From Candidatus Giovannonibacteria bacterium RIFCSPHIGHO2_02_FULL_45_13 (lineage in GTDB: Bacteria > Patescibacteriota > Minisyncoccia > UBA11713 > 2-01-FULL-45-33), in assembly GCA_001778635.1 (NCBI GenBank), contig MFHO01000010.1:33418-66770 (forward strand): a stretch of 33,353 nucleotides of DNA, in the 5' to 3' direction. Of this stretch, positions 8,424-15,132 are shown one piece after another (within the stretch, counting starts at the first letter, position 1; each line of letters starts with the position of its first letter). The position numbers and the translations under genes were made by a program. Below the pieces are notes generated by a model. That model was not told where the DNA came from, did not search any database, and was given only the letters and a program-made list of their open reading frames with translations.

Positions 8424-8854
8424 ACTCTGCGCGATTTAGAAGGCCTCGGACCGTTATGCGGAATCGGCGTAATGTCTCTGATAGAATAGACATCGAAGCC
8501 TTGGGCAACGAATGAGCGCAGTGCCGCGTCTCTCCCCGCGCCAACGCCATTTACCAGAGCATTTAATGTTTTAATGCCGGCCACTTTAGCCTTCTCTCCT
8601 AAAAATTCGGCTACTTTGGTCGCAGCGTACGGAGTGCCTTTTTTTGCCCCGGAAAAACCCAGAGACCCCGCGCTTGCGGATAAAATAACATCGCCACTAG
8701 TGTCCGAAACGGAAATAATGGTATTGTTGTAAGTTGAAAGTATATGTATTACTCCTTCGGTGAGTTTCCTCTTTGGCGCGGCAGATTTAACCGCGGCGGC
8801 TCTCCCGTCCTCGGTCGTCAAATCAACTTTTTGAATTATGCGTTTTTTCCCCAT
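8420..8854 (-). CDS. rpsK: 30S ribosomal protein S11 (uS11)
   Basis: A 144-aa uS11. Core signatures: THILSTYNNTIISVSD-like strand, SAGSLGFSGAKKGTPYAA, and the C-terminal VAQGFDVYSIRDITPIPHNG ending in RPSKSRRV. A somewhat longer basic N-terminus than usual. Preceded by the 26-bp spacer that also separates rpmJ from rpsM. Confidence 0.97.
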   Translation of the reverse strand: MGKKRIIQKVDLTTEDGRAAAVKSAAPKRKLTEGVIHILSTYNNTIISVSDTSGDVILSASAGSLGFSGAKKGTPYAATKVAEFLGEKAKVAGIKTLNALVNGVGAGRDAALRSFVAQGFDVYSIRDITPIPHNGPRPSKSRRV

Positions 8855-8855
8855 T

Positions 8856-8881
8856 TTATTTATAGTGAGCTTGTCGAACTA
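8856..8881 (-). repeat. 26-bp duplicated spacer, rpsM/rpsK copy
   Basis: Perfect copy of the 26 bases at 9267-9292. On the minus strand it begins with the TAG stop codon of rpsM, continues TTCGACAAGCTCACTATAAA, and ends two bases before the rpsK ATG. It makes up the whole intergenic spacer. Confidence 0.85.
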
Positions 8882-9265
8882 TTTTTTCTCTAGTTTCCTC
8901 TTCCCGGACATCATGGTCTTGCGGACATTGCCGCGCCTCGTGCGGGAATTTGTTTTTGTCCTTTGCCCTCTTACCGGCAAATTTCTGGCGTGTCTTGAGC
9001 CGCGATAGGATTTTATGTCTTTTAAGCGTTTTATATTTAAAATAATTTCGCGGCGTAGCTCGCCCTCAACTTTATGTTTTTTTTCAATAATATCCCGTAG
9101 CCTGCCGATTTCCGGAGCAGTCAAATCCTTAGCGCGCTTATTCTGATCAACCTTGGCCGAGATCAAAATTTGTTCCGCCGAAGACCGGCCAATGCCGTAA
9201 ATATACGGCAAAGATACGGAAATTTTTTTATTATCTGGGATATTTACCCCCGCGATGCGAACCAT
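8879..9265 (-). CDS. rpsM: 30S ribosomal protein S13 (uS13)
   Basis: A 128-aa uS13: [20 protein letters not shown], the [11 protein letters not shown] helix-hairpin, then [20 protein letters not shown] and the basic tail with TRRGNVRKT. Placed between rpmJ and rpsK, both junctions sharing an identical spacer. Confidence 0.97.
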   Translation of the reverse strand: MVRIAGVNIPDNKKISVSLPYIYGIGRSSAEQILISAKVDQNKRAKDLTAPEIGRLRDIIEKKHKVEGELRREIILNIKRLKDIKSYRGSRHARNLPVRGQRTKTNSRTRRGNVRKTMMSGKRKLEKK

Positions 9266-9266
9266 A

Positions 9267-9292
9267 TTATTTATAGTGAGCTTGTCGAACTA
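9267..9292 (-). repeat. 26-bp duplicated spacer, rpmJ/rpsM copy
   Basis: Identical to 8856-8881. On the minus strand it starts with the rpmJ TAG stop and runs to just before the rpsM ATG. Contains TATAAA close to the start codon. Duplicated by recombination or member of an interspersed repeat family. Confidence 0.85.
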
Positions 9293-9403
9293 GCCCTGTC
9301 TTTGTTTATGTTTCGGATTCGGGCAAGTTATAAAAACTCGTCCGCCCCTGCGTACGACCTTGCATTTATTACATCTTGGTTTTACCGAAGCTCTTACTCT
9401 CAT
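9290..9403 (-). CDS. rpmJ: 50S ribosomal protein L36 (bL36)
   Basis: A 37-aa bL36 found by translating the gap between infA and rpsM: it begins [17 protein letters not shown] and continues [20 protein letters not shown]. The zinc-binding CxxC (RCNKCK) and the later C and H residues (TCPNPKH) are all present. Starts one base after the infA stop codon and precedes rpsM, its normal place. Confidence 0.95.
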   Translation of the reverse strand: MRVRASVKPRCNKCKVVRRGGRVFITCPNPKHKQRQG

Positions 9404-9404
9404 A

Positions 9405-9626
9405 TCATAATCTTTTTATAATCCGCCCGCGCGCGTCATCATAAGGGCTAAATTCCACTAAAACGCGGTCGCCGACCAATACTTTAATGTAATTTACGCG
9501 CATCTTGCCCGAAAGATGGCCTAGGATTTCCTTGCCGTCTTCCAGCAAAACACGGAACATTGCCGAAGGCAATGCCTCAATCACTTGCCCTTCCTTTATA
9601 AGCTTATCTTTAGACGACGCGTGCAT
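9405..9626 (-). CDS. infA: Translation initiation factor IF-1
   Basis: A 73-aa S1/OB-fold protein with all family signatures: [21 protein letters not shown] (in part), [23 protein letters not shown] and [14 protein letters not shown]. Binds the 30S A site during initiation. First gene of the ribosomal operon, with a strong promoter 18 bases upstream of ATG. Confidence 0.97.
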   Translation of the reverse strand: MHASSKDKLIKEGQVIEALPSAMFRVLLEDGKEILGHLSGKMRVNYIKVLVGDRVLVEFSPYDDARGRIIKRL

Positions 9627-9644
9627 TAAACAATAAGTATCTGT

Positions 9645-9673
9645 ATCTTAGCTTTACTGCAAAATAATGTCAA
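9645..9673 (-). promoter_or_regulatory. Promoter of the infA-ribosomal operon
   Basis: On the minus strand a perfect TTGACA (9668-9673), 17 bp spacer, TAAGAT (9645-9650); the start of infA is 18 bases past the -10. The -35 and 13 bp of the spacer belong to the 24-bp direct repeat whose other copy sits at 11284-11307. Confidence 0.8.
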
Positions 9674-9678
9674 TACGG
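9655..9678 (-). repeat. 24-bp direct repeat, left copy
   Basis: Perfect match to 11284-11307 in the same orientation; bases on both outer sides differ. Contains the infA -35 box. The two copies bound a 1.6-kb cassette with the HicB remnant pair and a coiled-coil gene. Confidence 0.85.
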
Positions 9679-9683
9679 TATGG

Positions 9684-9752
9684 TTAATCAAGTAATTGTA
9701 GAAATTCTTCAACAATAATTTCCTTACCAGAAAGAATCGGTAACTGCGACAT
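9684..9752 (-). pseudogene. HicA toxin remnant with internal deletion
   Basis: A 22-residue reading frame, MSQLPILSGKEII followed directly by VEEFLQLLD. The first part matches the HicA N-terminus (M.KLP.L.GKE.I) and the last part the HicA C-terminus (compare VEEFIKLL at the end of the intact HicA at 19976-20200). About 50 residues, including the catalytic His strand, are missing in frame. It starts 3 bases after the hicB stop, the position of hicA in the second pair. So this is a deleted toxin whose antitoxin gene survives. Confidence 0.7.
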
Positions 9753-9755
9753 AAG

Positions 9756-10010
9756 TTAGAGTGTAATAGTGTGCAAACTCAATTCTTTTGGGTGATAAGA
9801 TTTAAGAGCCTCGCTATTTTCCTTTTCTTCAGCGACCAAATAAATAACTTCTCTAATATTTCTTAATGCCTCGTCTAAGGTTTTCCCTTGTGCGTAGCAG
9901 CCCTCTAAGATTGGGCATTCGACAACATAAAACTCGTCCTCATCCTTTTCCGCAACAAGAGGAAGCTGTAAATTACGTAATTTTGACAAAATTTTGGATT
10001 TATTAGCCAT
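9756..10010 (-). CDS. hicB: HicB-like antitoxin, orphan
   Basis: An 84-aa HicB-type protein: the partial RNase-H-like fold has DEFYVVECPILEGCYAQGKTLDEALRN (given here as family signature DEFYVVECP, then GCYAQGKT.DEAL.NI), followed by a short C-terminal strand. No clear DNA-binding domain. Its toxin partner is reduced to a 22-codon remnant just downstream. Own promoter at 10020-10047. Lies in a cassette bounded by direct repeats; likely acquired and decaying. Confidence 0.8.
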   Translation of the reverse strand: MANKSKILSKLRNLQLPLVAEKDEDEFYVVECPILEGCYAQGKTLDEALRNIREVIYLVAEEKENSEALKSYHPKELSLHTITL

Positions 10011-10019
10011 ATATTCCAG

Positions 10020-10047
10020 AGTATCACATGGCTCAAAAAACTGTCAA
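10020..10047 (-). promoter_or_regulatory. Promoter of the orphan hicB
   Basis: On the minus strand a perfect TTGACA (10042-10047), 16 bp, then GATACT (10020-10025) preceded by TGT, an extended -10. The ATG is 9 bases after the -10. Confidence 0.6.
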
Positions 10048-10062
10048 ATATAGCCTTGTTCG

Positions 10063-10096
10063 TTAAAAATAAAAATTGGCGATCCGGGATCGCCAA
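10063..10096 (-). terminator. Rho-independent terminator of the coiled-coil gene
   Basis: On the minus strand TTGGCGATC-CCG-GATCGCCAA is followed at once by TTTTTATTTTT. Nine-bp perfect stem, 3-base loop, U-rich tail; 20 bases beyond the stop of the gene at 10116-11207. Confidence 0.9.
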
Positions 10097-10115
10097 TTCA
10101 TATGCGCCTAAGAAT

Positions 10116-11207
10116 TTAAAAGGGCGCATTGTTATCAATCCTATACAAAATACCGTAAAGCGCTGCATTTTTAAGATCACTCCGGGCTTTTCGCCAATCT
10201 GGATACTTGCCAATCCGCATTTTGGCTGCGGAGTCTGTAGGGTCCGGCCGATCTACATCGGCAAACGATCTAAGAAGATTAACAAACTCTCGGTTTAACG
10301 CCTCTCGATCAATGGAAACAAGTTCCGAATTCCTGCCCCAGCGAGTTTCGGCATAAATTTCTTGTAATTTTTTTGCGTCCTCATCAATTTTTTCATATTG
10401 CGGTTTCAGTGACTCTTGGAGCTTGCAAGAATTATCATACGCGTCAGTCACGGCGCCAAAAAGAACTTTTTGAGACAGGATATTATCTATGGCTCTTTTT
10501 GAGCTAAAATCCCAAAACCCAAGCCTTTCGCGCCTATCTAAAAGCTGGGAAAGGTAAGCATTAAAAGAGCCTTGTCGATCGAATGGCCCAAGCTGATGCT
10601 TAACTGGACTCTTTTCGCTAAGCTTATCGCTTTCTACCTGCGTCATTTCTTTCACTTTCTCACGAGCTTCTATTTCAACATCGTCTGCGTCTTTACTTTG
10701 TTTATCCAAAAGATATTTTTCCTCACCCAAAGCCTTGATCTTTTCCGCCAACATAGCGAATTCTTTTCGCGTCTCCTCTTTGAGCGCCGCCTCCCTTTTT
10801 AACCTTTCTGCCTTTTGCGCCTCGAGCTCGGCCGCTTCTTTTTCTTTTAATTTTTTAATAACCTCGGGATTCGCTTTGATTGTGTCAACAAATGTGTCAA
10901 CAAAAGTATTGATAACCCCTCTCTGCCTCTCAAGATCAGAAACTAATCCTTTGACGTCGGCCGAGTTTTTAAGGTCTTCTTCGTCAAGCTTCCCGTTTTT
11001 TTCCATCTCATTGTAATAATTCAGAGTTGCTTGCGCTTCGCCAAGCAATTGTTTATTTTGCTCCCGTTCGGATCTCAACCCTTCAAGCTCTTCTAACATT
11101 TTCTGAATGTGCGCCTCTTTCTCAAGCTCCGCTTTGGCCAACTTGCTTTGATGCAATTCTCTCATTTCGCGCAACGCCTCAACTGACGGCTTTTTTGCGT
11201 CTCCCAT
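10116..11207 (-). CDS. Coiled-coil hypothetical protein
   Basis: A soluble 363-aa protein of unknown function. Residues ~10-200 are highly charged (Glu/Lys/Gln-rich heptads) and should form long coiled coils; the C-terminal third is mixed (LGFWDFSSKRAIDNIL, LREALNREFVNLLRSFADVD-like helices). I chose the ATG at 11207 because AAAGGAGG lies 5 bases upstream; an in-frame ATG at 11246 would add 13 residues. No signal peptide or membrane helix. It has its own promoter and terminator and sits in the cassette between direct repeats, separating the infA operon from the gene behind it. Probably accessory. Confidence 0.7.
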   Translation of the reverse strand: MGDAKKPSVEALREMRELHQSKLAKAELEKEAHIQKMLEELEGLRSEREQNKQLLGEAQATLNYYNEMEKNGKLDEEDLKNSADVKGLVSDLERQRGVINTFVDTFVDTIKANPEVIKKLKEKEAAELEAQKAERLKREAALKEETRKEFAMLAEKIKALGEEKYLLDKQSKDADDVEIEAREKVKEMTQVESDKLSEKSPVKHQLGPFDRQGSFNAYLSQLLDRRERLGFWDFSSKRAIDNILSQKVLFGAVTDAYDNSCKLQESLKPQYEKIDEDAKKLQEIYAETRWGRNSELVSIDREALNREFVNLLRSFADVDRPDPTDSAAKMRIGKYPDWRKARSDLKNAALYGILYRIDNNAPF

Positions 11208-11212
11208 GTCGC

Positions 11213-11220
11213 CCTCCTTT
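11213..11220 (-). promoter_or_regulatory. Strong Shine-Dalgarno site fixing the start
   Basis: AAAGGAGG on the minus strand, 5 bases before the ATG at 11207. Such a full Shine-Dalgarno is rare in this window; the other clear one precedes the zinc-ribbon gene at 23651. Confidence 0.75.
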
Positions 11221-11273
11221 TGTGCTGGTTGTTGTTCGTTAATCATTAGGATAGTTTAACCTTACTTAGTCTA

Positions 11274-11302
11274 TTGATACACCTACTGCAAAATAATGTC
11301 AA
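11274..11302 (-). promoter_or_regulatory. Promoter of the coiled-coil gene
   Basis: On the minus strand TTGACA (11297-11302), 17 bp, TATCAA (11274-11279). The -35 and most of the spacer are the right copy of the 24-bp repeat shared with the infA promoter, and lie inside the last codons of the gene at 11283-12560. Confidence 0.55.
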
Positions 11303-12560
11303 TACGGCTGGGGATGGCGTTAAAACTGCGATAAAACGGCTTTATCCAGAATGGGCGTACTTTGATTTCGGCGCGCGAAAGCCCGGGAAAAGCATCGAAC
11401 ATAGCGCTGGCATCGTAAATCTCGTTTTTAACAATAAAATTCTTAATCAACTCATTGTCAATCGCCGCTTCTATTTCCATTTGTCCAGAAATTTTAATAG
11501 TGAAAGTTTCAGCGTCAAATTTATACCCGATAAGCGCGATCTTTAAATCATCGAGGTTGGTTATGCGCAAATTAGATACATTCAAAGCCGTAGCCGCCGC
11601 GTTATCCTTAAGAAGCAATTCTTCTAAAGCTTTTCGCGGCACAATCGTGCCTCTTATTTCGCCGTCAATCATAAAATCAAAATTGTTGTTTTGAGAAACA
11701 GCAACCCCAACAGGCGGATTAACATTTTCTTTAAGAACGGCGTAATCCGCCGACGGAACAAGTAAAAATTCGCTTTGAGGAATTTTATCCTTAAGCAAAT
11801 TGACCGCTTCCTTCTGCGCTTTCAAAATAATCTGCGCCGAAGCTTTATCGCGGTCGCTCTTTCCGACAACAAGCTGTTCGCCGGAAGCGCCTCCCAACAT
11901 TTCAGTTTTGGACCGCGCGAAAACAAGTTCATATTTAGGAGAGTCCTTAAATCCGGGTATCGTAAAATCTGAAAGTCCTATATTGTACTCTTTGCCAGGC
12001 TTATCCGCAGAAACGGCAACCTCAATGGAACCTGGCGTTGTTTTCCCCCCGTCCAGCCGCGCACCCGGGACTACAACCGTGCGCGGAATACGAAAAATTT
12101 TCCCTTCGGGAGATTCAAGCCTTGTGGAAGAAATGAGAACTTGCGGGGCTTTGGATTTATTAAAAATGACAACATTGCCTTCGGCGCGGATTTCCTGCGA
12201 TTTTTTTTCCGTTGCGTTAAACGCGCCGCCCCTTGAATCTTCCAGGGCCACTGTTTTGAAAATCAAGCCTCCGTCAGCTGGATTCTTGGATAAAATTATT
12301 GTTTTCTCGGCAACGGCAGTCGTAGTTTTTGGCGACAAAATCACTTCCAATTTAGCTTGAAATAGCCCGACACCGAATAAAAACGCGGCGATAACGGCGG
12401 CGAACAAGACAATTTTCTTTTTCTTTTTTTTTCTAGCTATGGAAACAGGCGGTTTTATTGACGGAGCGGGCCCCTGAAAAAGCTGGGAAGTAATTTCTTT
12501 CTTTGGCGCGATAACTATATCAGAAATAATTCGCTTGCCGCTGGAAGGAATAGTGTTCAT
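11283..12560 (-). CDS. Single-pass membrane protein with baseplate-J-like region
   Basis: A 425-aa protein. A ~45-residue cytoplasmic N-terminus ending in a Lys cluster (RKKKKKK) is followed by one membrane helix (about 50-66, IVLFAAVIAAFLFGVGLF); the rest is extracytoplasmic beta-rich. The segment GNVVIFNKSKAPQVLISSTR then FRIPRTVVVPGARL resembles the baseplate-J-like domain seen in CPR envelope proteins. The start overlaps the end of the actin-fold gene by 4 bases, so the two are translationally coupled and probably work together in the envelope. Exact function unknown. Confidence 0.6.
   Translation of the reverse strand: MNTIPSSGKRIISDIVIAPKKEITSQLFQGPAPSIKPPVSIARKKKKKKIVLFAAVIAAFLFGVGLFQAKLEVILSPKTTTAVAEKTIILSKNPADGGLIFKTVALEDSRGGAFNATEKKSQEIRAEGNVVIFNKSKAPQVLISSTRLESPEGKIFRIPRTVVVPGARLDGGKTTPGSIEVAVSADKPGKEYNIGLSDFTIPGFKDSPKYELVFARSKTEMLGGASGEQLVVGKSDRDKASAQIILKAQKEAVNLLKDKIPQSEFLLVPSADYAVLKENVNPPVGVAVSQNNNFDFMIDGEIRGTIVPRKALEELLLKDNAAATALNVSNLRITNLDDLKIALIGYKFDAETFTIKISGQMEIEAAIDNELIKNFIVKNEIYDASAMFDAFPGLSRAEIKVRPFWIKPFYRSFNAIPSRIDIILQ
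11284..11307 (-). repeat. 24-bp direct repeat, right copy
   Basis: Perfect copy of 9655-9678. Here it encodes the last residues (RIDIILQ) of the 425-aa protein. Suggests that the infA promoter -35 originally overlapped this gene end and that the intervening cassette was inserted, duplicating 24 bp. Confidence 0.85.
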
Positions 12561-13702
12561 GGCGTCAAAAGCGCTAAAGAAGATAAAATCACATCGCCGC
12601 CGCCGCGTAGCCAGTTTTGCGAAGCCCCGGCAAAAAAATCGCGGAAGATTTCTGCGTTGAAAATTTGGATATCTGCTGCAATATTATAATCTCGCTTCAA
12701 ACTTTCTTTCAAAAACCCGGCGAAGAGCGCGAGATCCGCGCCGCCTCCAGTCAGCATAATTTTGCGCGTGTAGTTTCCGGACGCAAACTGCCGTATCGGC
12801 TCCTGGAGCGCTAAAAACCAATCAGATAATGCAGGCGTAAGCACTTTTTCAACTTTTGTTTTTATCGCTTCATCCAGAGCGCCAGAAGAATATTTTTTAA
12901 TTAAAGATTCGGCTTCGGCAGCGTCGATTTTCATTGAGGCCTCTACTCTCCGCATTAAAGTCCGGACACCGAAAGCCGCCGCGCCGTAACGCTGATTTAC
13001 ACAAGCATCTGCATCAAAAATCGTGGTCATTTCTCCACCGATATCCATCGCAATGCCATGCTCGTAAAGATTGCCTGTGGATTTAAGCGCTTTGCGGAAA
13101 ACGGCGGCGTCTGAATAATAAAAAACGCCGCTTTTCGGGAAAAACATTTCCTTGGCGCTTTCTACGTATTCTTTTAAAGTCGGGCTGATTGAAGTAAACA
13201 TAATCGCGGCTTCCAAAGATTTGCCTTTATACCGGTTGGCGCTATCAACTTCGTAACCATTGACGCGCATGCTTAAAATTTCATGTCCGACAATTGCCAG
13301 CATTTTGTCCATAATTTCGTCTCTCAATGATTTTACCATCCGATTAATTTCTTCTTCGGTAATTGCCGATGAAGAATTTGCGCGCGTTATTTTTCTTTCC
13401 GTTGTTTTGTCCACGCAAAACGGATCGGCAAATCCAATCATAATTATGTCAAAATGGCGCAAAACACCGAAAGCGTCTTTGAAAACTTTTATAAAACCGT
13501 CCTTTAGAATATATGGCAACTTTTCCGCAACTCCGCCCAATTGATATCCAAATAGGTCAATTGGGTACCTTAAAACTTTCAAAATCTCTGTTTTTTCGCC
13601 TTCATGCCTTACAGCTGCAGCAGCCGATATGGAGGCAGTGCCTAAATCAATTGCCAAAACATGAGTCCTGCCGCGCTCTCTTTTAAAAAAATCCAGCAAC
13701 AT
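12557..13702 (-). CDS. FtsA/PilM-like actin-fold protein
   Basis: A 381-aa protein with actin-type nucleotide-binding motifs: phosphate 1 AIDLGTASISAA (residues ~17-28), phosphate 2 GIAMDIGGEMTTIF (~217-230) and the adenosine motif IMLTGGGADLALFAGFL. Between them lies an inserted region as in FtsA/PilM. Such proteins polymerise under the membrane and link to a membrane partner, here plausibly the coupled 425-aa membrane protein. Not clearly FtsA itself: no recognisable C-terminal membrane-binding helix. A TGTTATAAT element ends 6 bases before ATG, predicting a leaderless mRNA. Confidence 0.7.
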   Translation of the reverse strand: MLLDFFKRERGRTHVLAIDLGTASISAAAAVRHEGEKTEILKVLRYPIDLFGYQLGGVAEKLPYILKDGFIKVFKDAFGVLRHFDIIMIGFADPFCVDKTTERKITRANSSSAITEEEINRMVKSLRDEIMDKMLAIVGHEILSMRVNGYEVDSANRYKGKSLEAAIMFTSISPTLKEYVESAKEMFFPKSGVFYYSDAAVFRKALKSTGNLYEHGIAMDIGGEMTTIFDADACVNQRYGAAAFGVRTLMRRVEASMKIDAAEAESLIKKYSSGALDEAIKTKVEKVLTPALSDWFLALQEPIRQFASGNYTRKIMLTGGGADLALFAGFLKESLKRDYNIAADIQIFNAEIFRDFFAGASQNWLRGGGDVILSSLALLTP

Positions 13703-13708
13703 AAGTTT

Positions 13709-13717
13709 ATTATAACA
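13709..13717 (-). promoter_or_regulatory. Extended -10 promoter, leaderless start
   Basis: TGTTATAAT on the minus strand, 6 bases before the ATG of the actin-fold gene, so transcription should begin at or next to the A of ATG. No good -35; the TGn extension may compensate. The same TATAATAAACTTATG string occurs at 32261-32275. Confidence 0.6.
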
Positions 13718-13730
13718 AATTGCGTTTGCA

Positions 13731-15128
13731 TTATCCTGCTTTAATATGCAATTCGCGGAGCTGTTTTTTTGTGAGCCCGCTTGGGGAATCCATCATAAGA
13801 TCGCGGCCGTCGCCGGTAAGAGGGAAAGCGACTACCTCGCGCATGGCTTCTTCCTCTGAAAAGATCATCATCAAACGATCAAGCCCCAAAGCTATGCCGC
13901 CATGAGGAGGGGCGCCGTATTCAAACGCCTCCAGCATATGTCCAAATTTTTCTTTAATCTCTTCTTTGGTGTGCCCCAAAATTTCAAACACTTTCTCCAG
14001 CACCTCCGCCTTATTGATGCGTATCCCCCCACCCCCCACTTCGTGCCCGTTGCACACCAAATCGTATTGAAGAGAAATCAAACTCTCCAAATTTTTCCCG
14101 CGCATTAACTCATTAACGTGCTCCGGTTTAGGCGCAGTAAAAGGATTATGAGAATAAGTGAGACACCCATTCTCATCTTTCTCAAACACAGGAAAATCCA
14201 CAACCCAAGCAAAGGCAAGCTCTTTGGAACCTTTGTTTTGGCGCAAATCAAATTTATCTGCTCCGAATTTTTCCATCGCCTCTTGATAAGTAAACGTAGG
14301 AAACGGCTTTTGCGTTATTTTCTGTCCGATTTTCTCCGCCGCATAAATTACCATTTCTTCGATAAAATTCATCACATCTTTTTGCTCCACAAAGCTCATT
14401 TCAATATCAATTTGCGTATGCTCAAAACCTCTGTCGGCTCTTGTATCCTCGTCCCTTAACGCGCGCGCTATCTGAAAATACTTCTCAAGCCCCGCAACCA
14501 TCAAAAGTTGTTTATATTGTTGCGGCGACTGCGGCAAGGCATAAAATTTGCCGGGATGCAGACGAGATGGCACAACAAAATCTCTCGAACCCTCTGGGGT
14601 AGACTTCGTAAGCAATGGCGTTTCTGTTTCGACGAAATCTCTTTCATACAAAAAATCGCGGATGTGTTTCGGGAACTCGCTCCGCAAAATTAAATTTTTT
14701 TGCAGACGGCCTCTTTTTAAATCAAGATATCGGTGTTTTAGCCTAATATCTTCTCCGATCTCGCGGCCGTCTGACGCAACATCAAACGGCGGGGCTTTGG
14801 CTTCGGCCAGAATTTCCAGTTTGGTCGCCTCAATTTCAACATTGCCTGTCGCAATATCCGGATTCCGCATGCCCTCTGGCCGCTCTTTGACAATGCCATC
14901 AATTTTTACAACCCACTCTGGACGAAGTTTGTCGGCAAGTTCAAGCAAATTCGGGTTTCCGCCAGAGACGGATCCGCCTTTGGCGGAAAAAACAATCTGA
15001 ACTAACCCCCACCTATCCCGCAAATCAATAAAAATAAGCTTACCGTGGTCGCGCCTTCCGCCCACCCAGCCCATCAAAGTCACGGTTTCCCTTATTTTAT
15101 TTACAGTATCTTTAGTAAGCGTGCGCAT
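13731..15128 (-). CDS. aspS: Aspartyl-tRNA synthetase, without GAD domain
   Basis: A 465-aa class II synthetase charging tRNA-Asp. N-terminal OB anticodon-binding domain (LMGWVGGRRDHGKLIFIDLR, in part), motif 2 with ALRDEDTRADRGFEHTQID, and motif 3 GGIALGLDRLMMIF. The bacterial type is usually ~590 aa; here FGADKFDLRQ (~288-297) is followed almost directly by ELAFAWVVDFPVFE, so the GAD insertion domain is missing. Residues ~48-57 (SAKGGSVSGG) are encoded by a palindromic element. Whether it also makes Asp-tRNA-Asn cannot be told here. 4 bases after the kinase stop region; operon with rseP and mreB. Confidence 0.93.
   Translation of the reverse strand: MRTLTKDTVNKIRETVTLMGWVGGRRDHGKLIFIDLRDRWGLVQIVFSAKGGSVSGGNPNLLELADKLRPEWVVKIDGIVKERPEGMRNPDIATGNVEIEATKLEILAEAKAPPFDVASDGREIGEDIRLKHRYLDLKRGRLQKNLILRSEFPKHIRDFLYERDFVETETPLLTKSTPEGSRDFVVPSRLHPGKFYALPQSPQQYKQLLMVAGLEKYFQIARALRDEDTRADRGFEHTQIDIEMSFVEQKDVMNFIEEMVIYAAEKIGQKITQKPFPTFTYQEAMEKFGADKFDLRQNKGSKELAFAWVVDFPVFEKDENGCLTYSHNPFTAPKPEHVNELMRGKNLESLISLQYDLVCNGHEVGGGGIRINKAEVLEKVFEILGHTKEEIKEKFGHMLEAFEYGAPPHGGIALGLDRLMMIFSEEEAMREVVAFPLTGDGRDLMMDSPSGLTKKQLRELHIKAG
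14956..14989. repeat. Palindromic element inside aspS
   Basis: Outer arms TTTCCGCC (14956-14963) and GGCGGAAA (14982-14989), with a nested TCCGCC-TTT-GGCGGA hairpin at 14973-14987. In frame, it encodes SAKGGSVSGG in the loop after the VQIVF strand of the anticodon-binding domain, where other AspRS have a shorter turn. Confidence 0.6.
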
Positions 15129-15132
15129 ATTA

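Noticed and set aside
11800-12360. 186-aa plus-strand reading frame opposite the 425-aa membrane protein
   Set aside because: The minus-strand frame has a membrane helix, domain-like sequence and operon overlap; this one has none and is a shadow.
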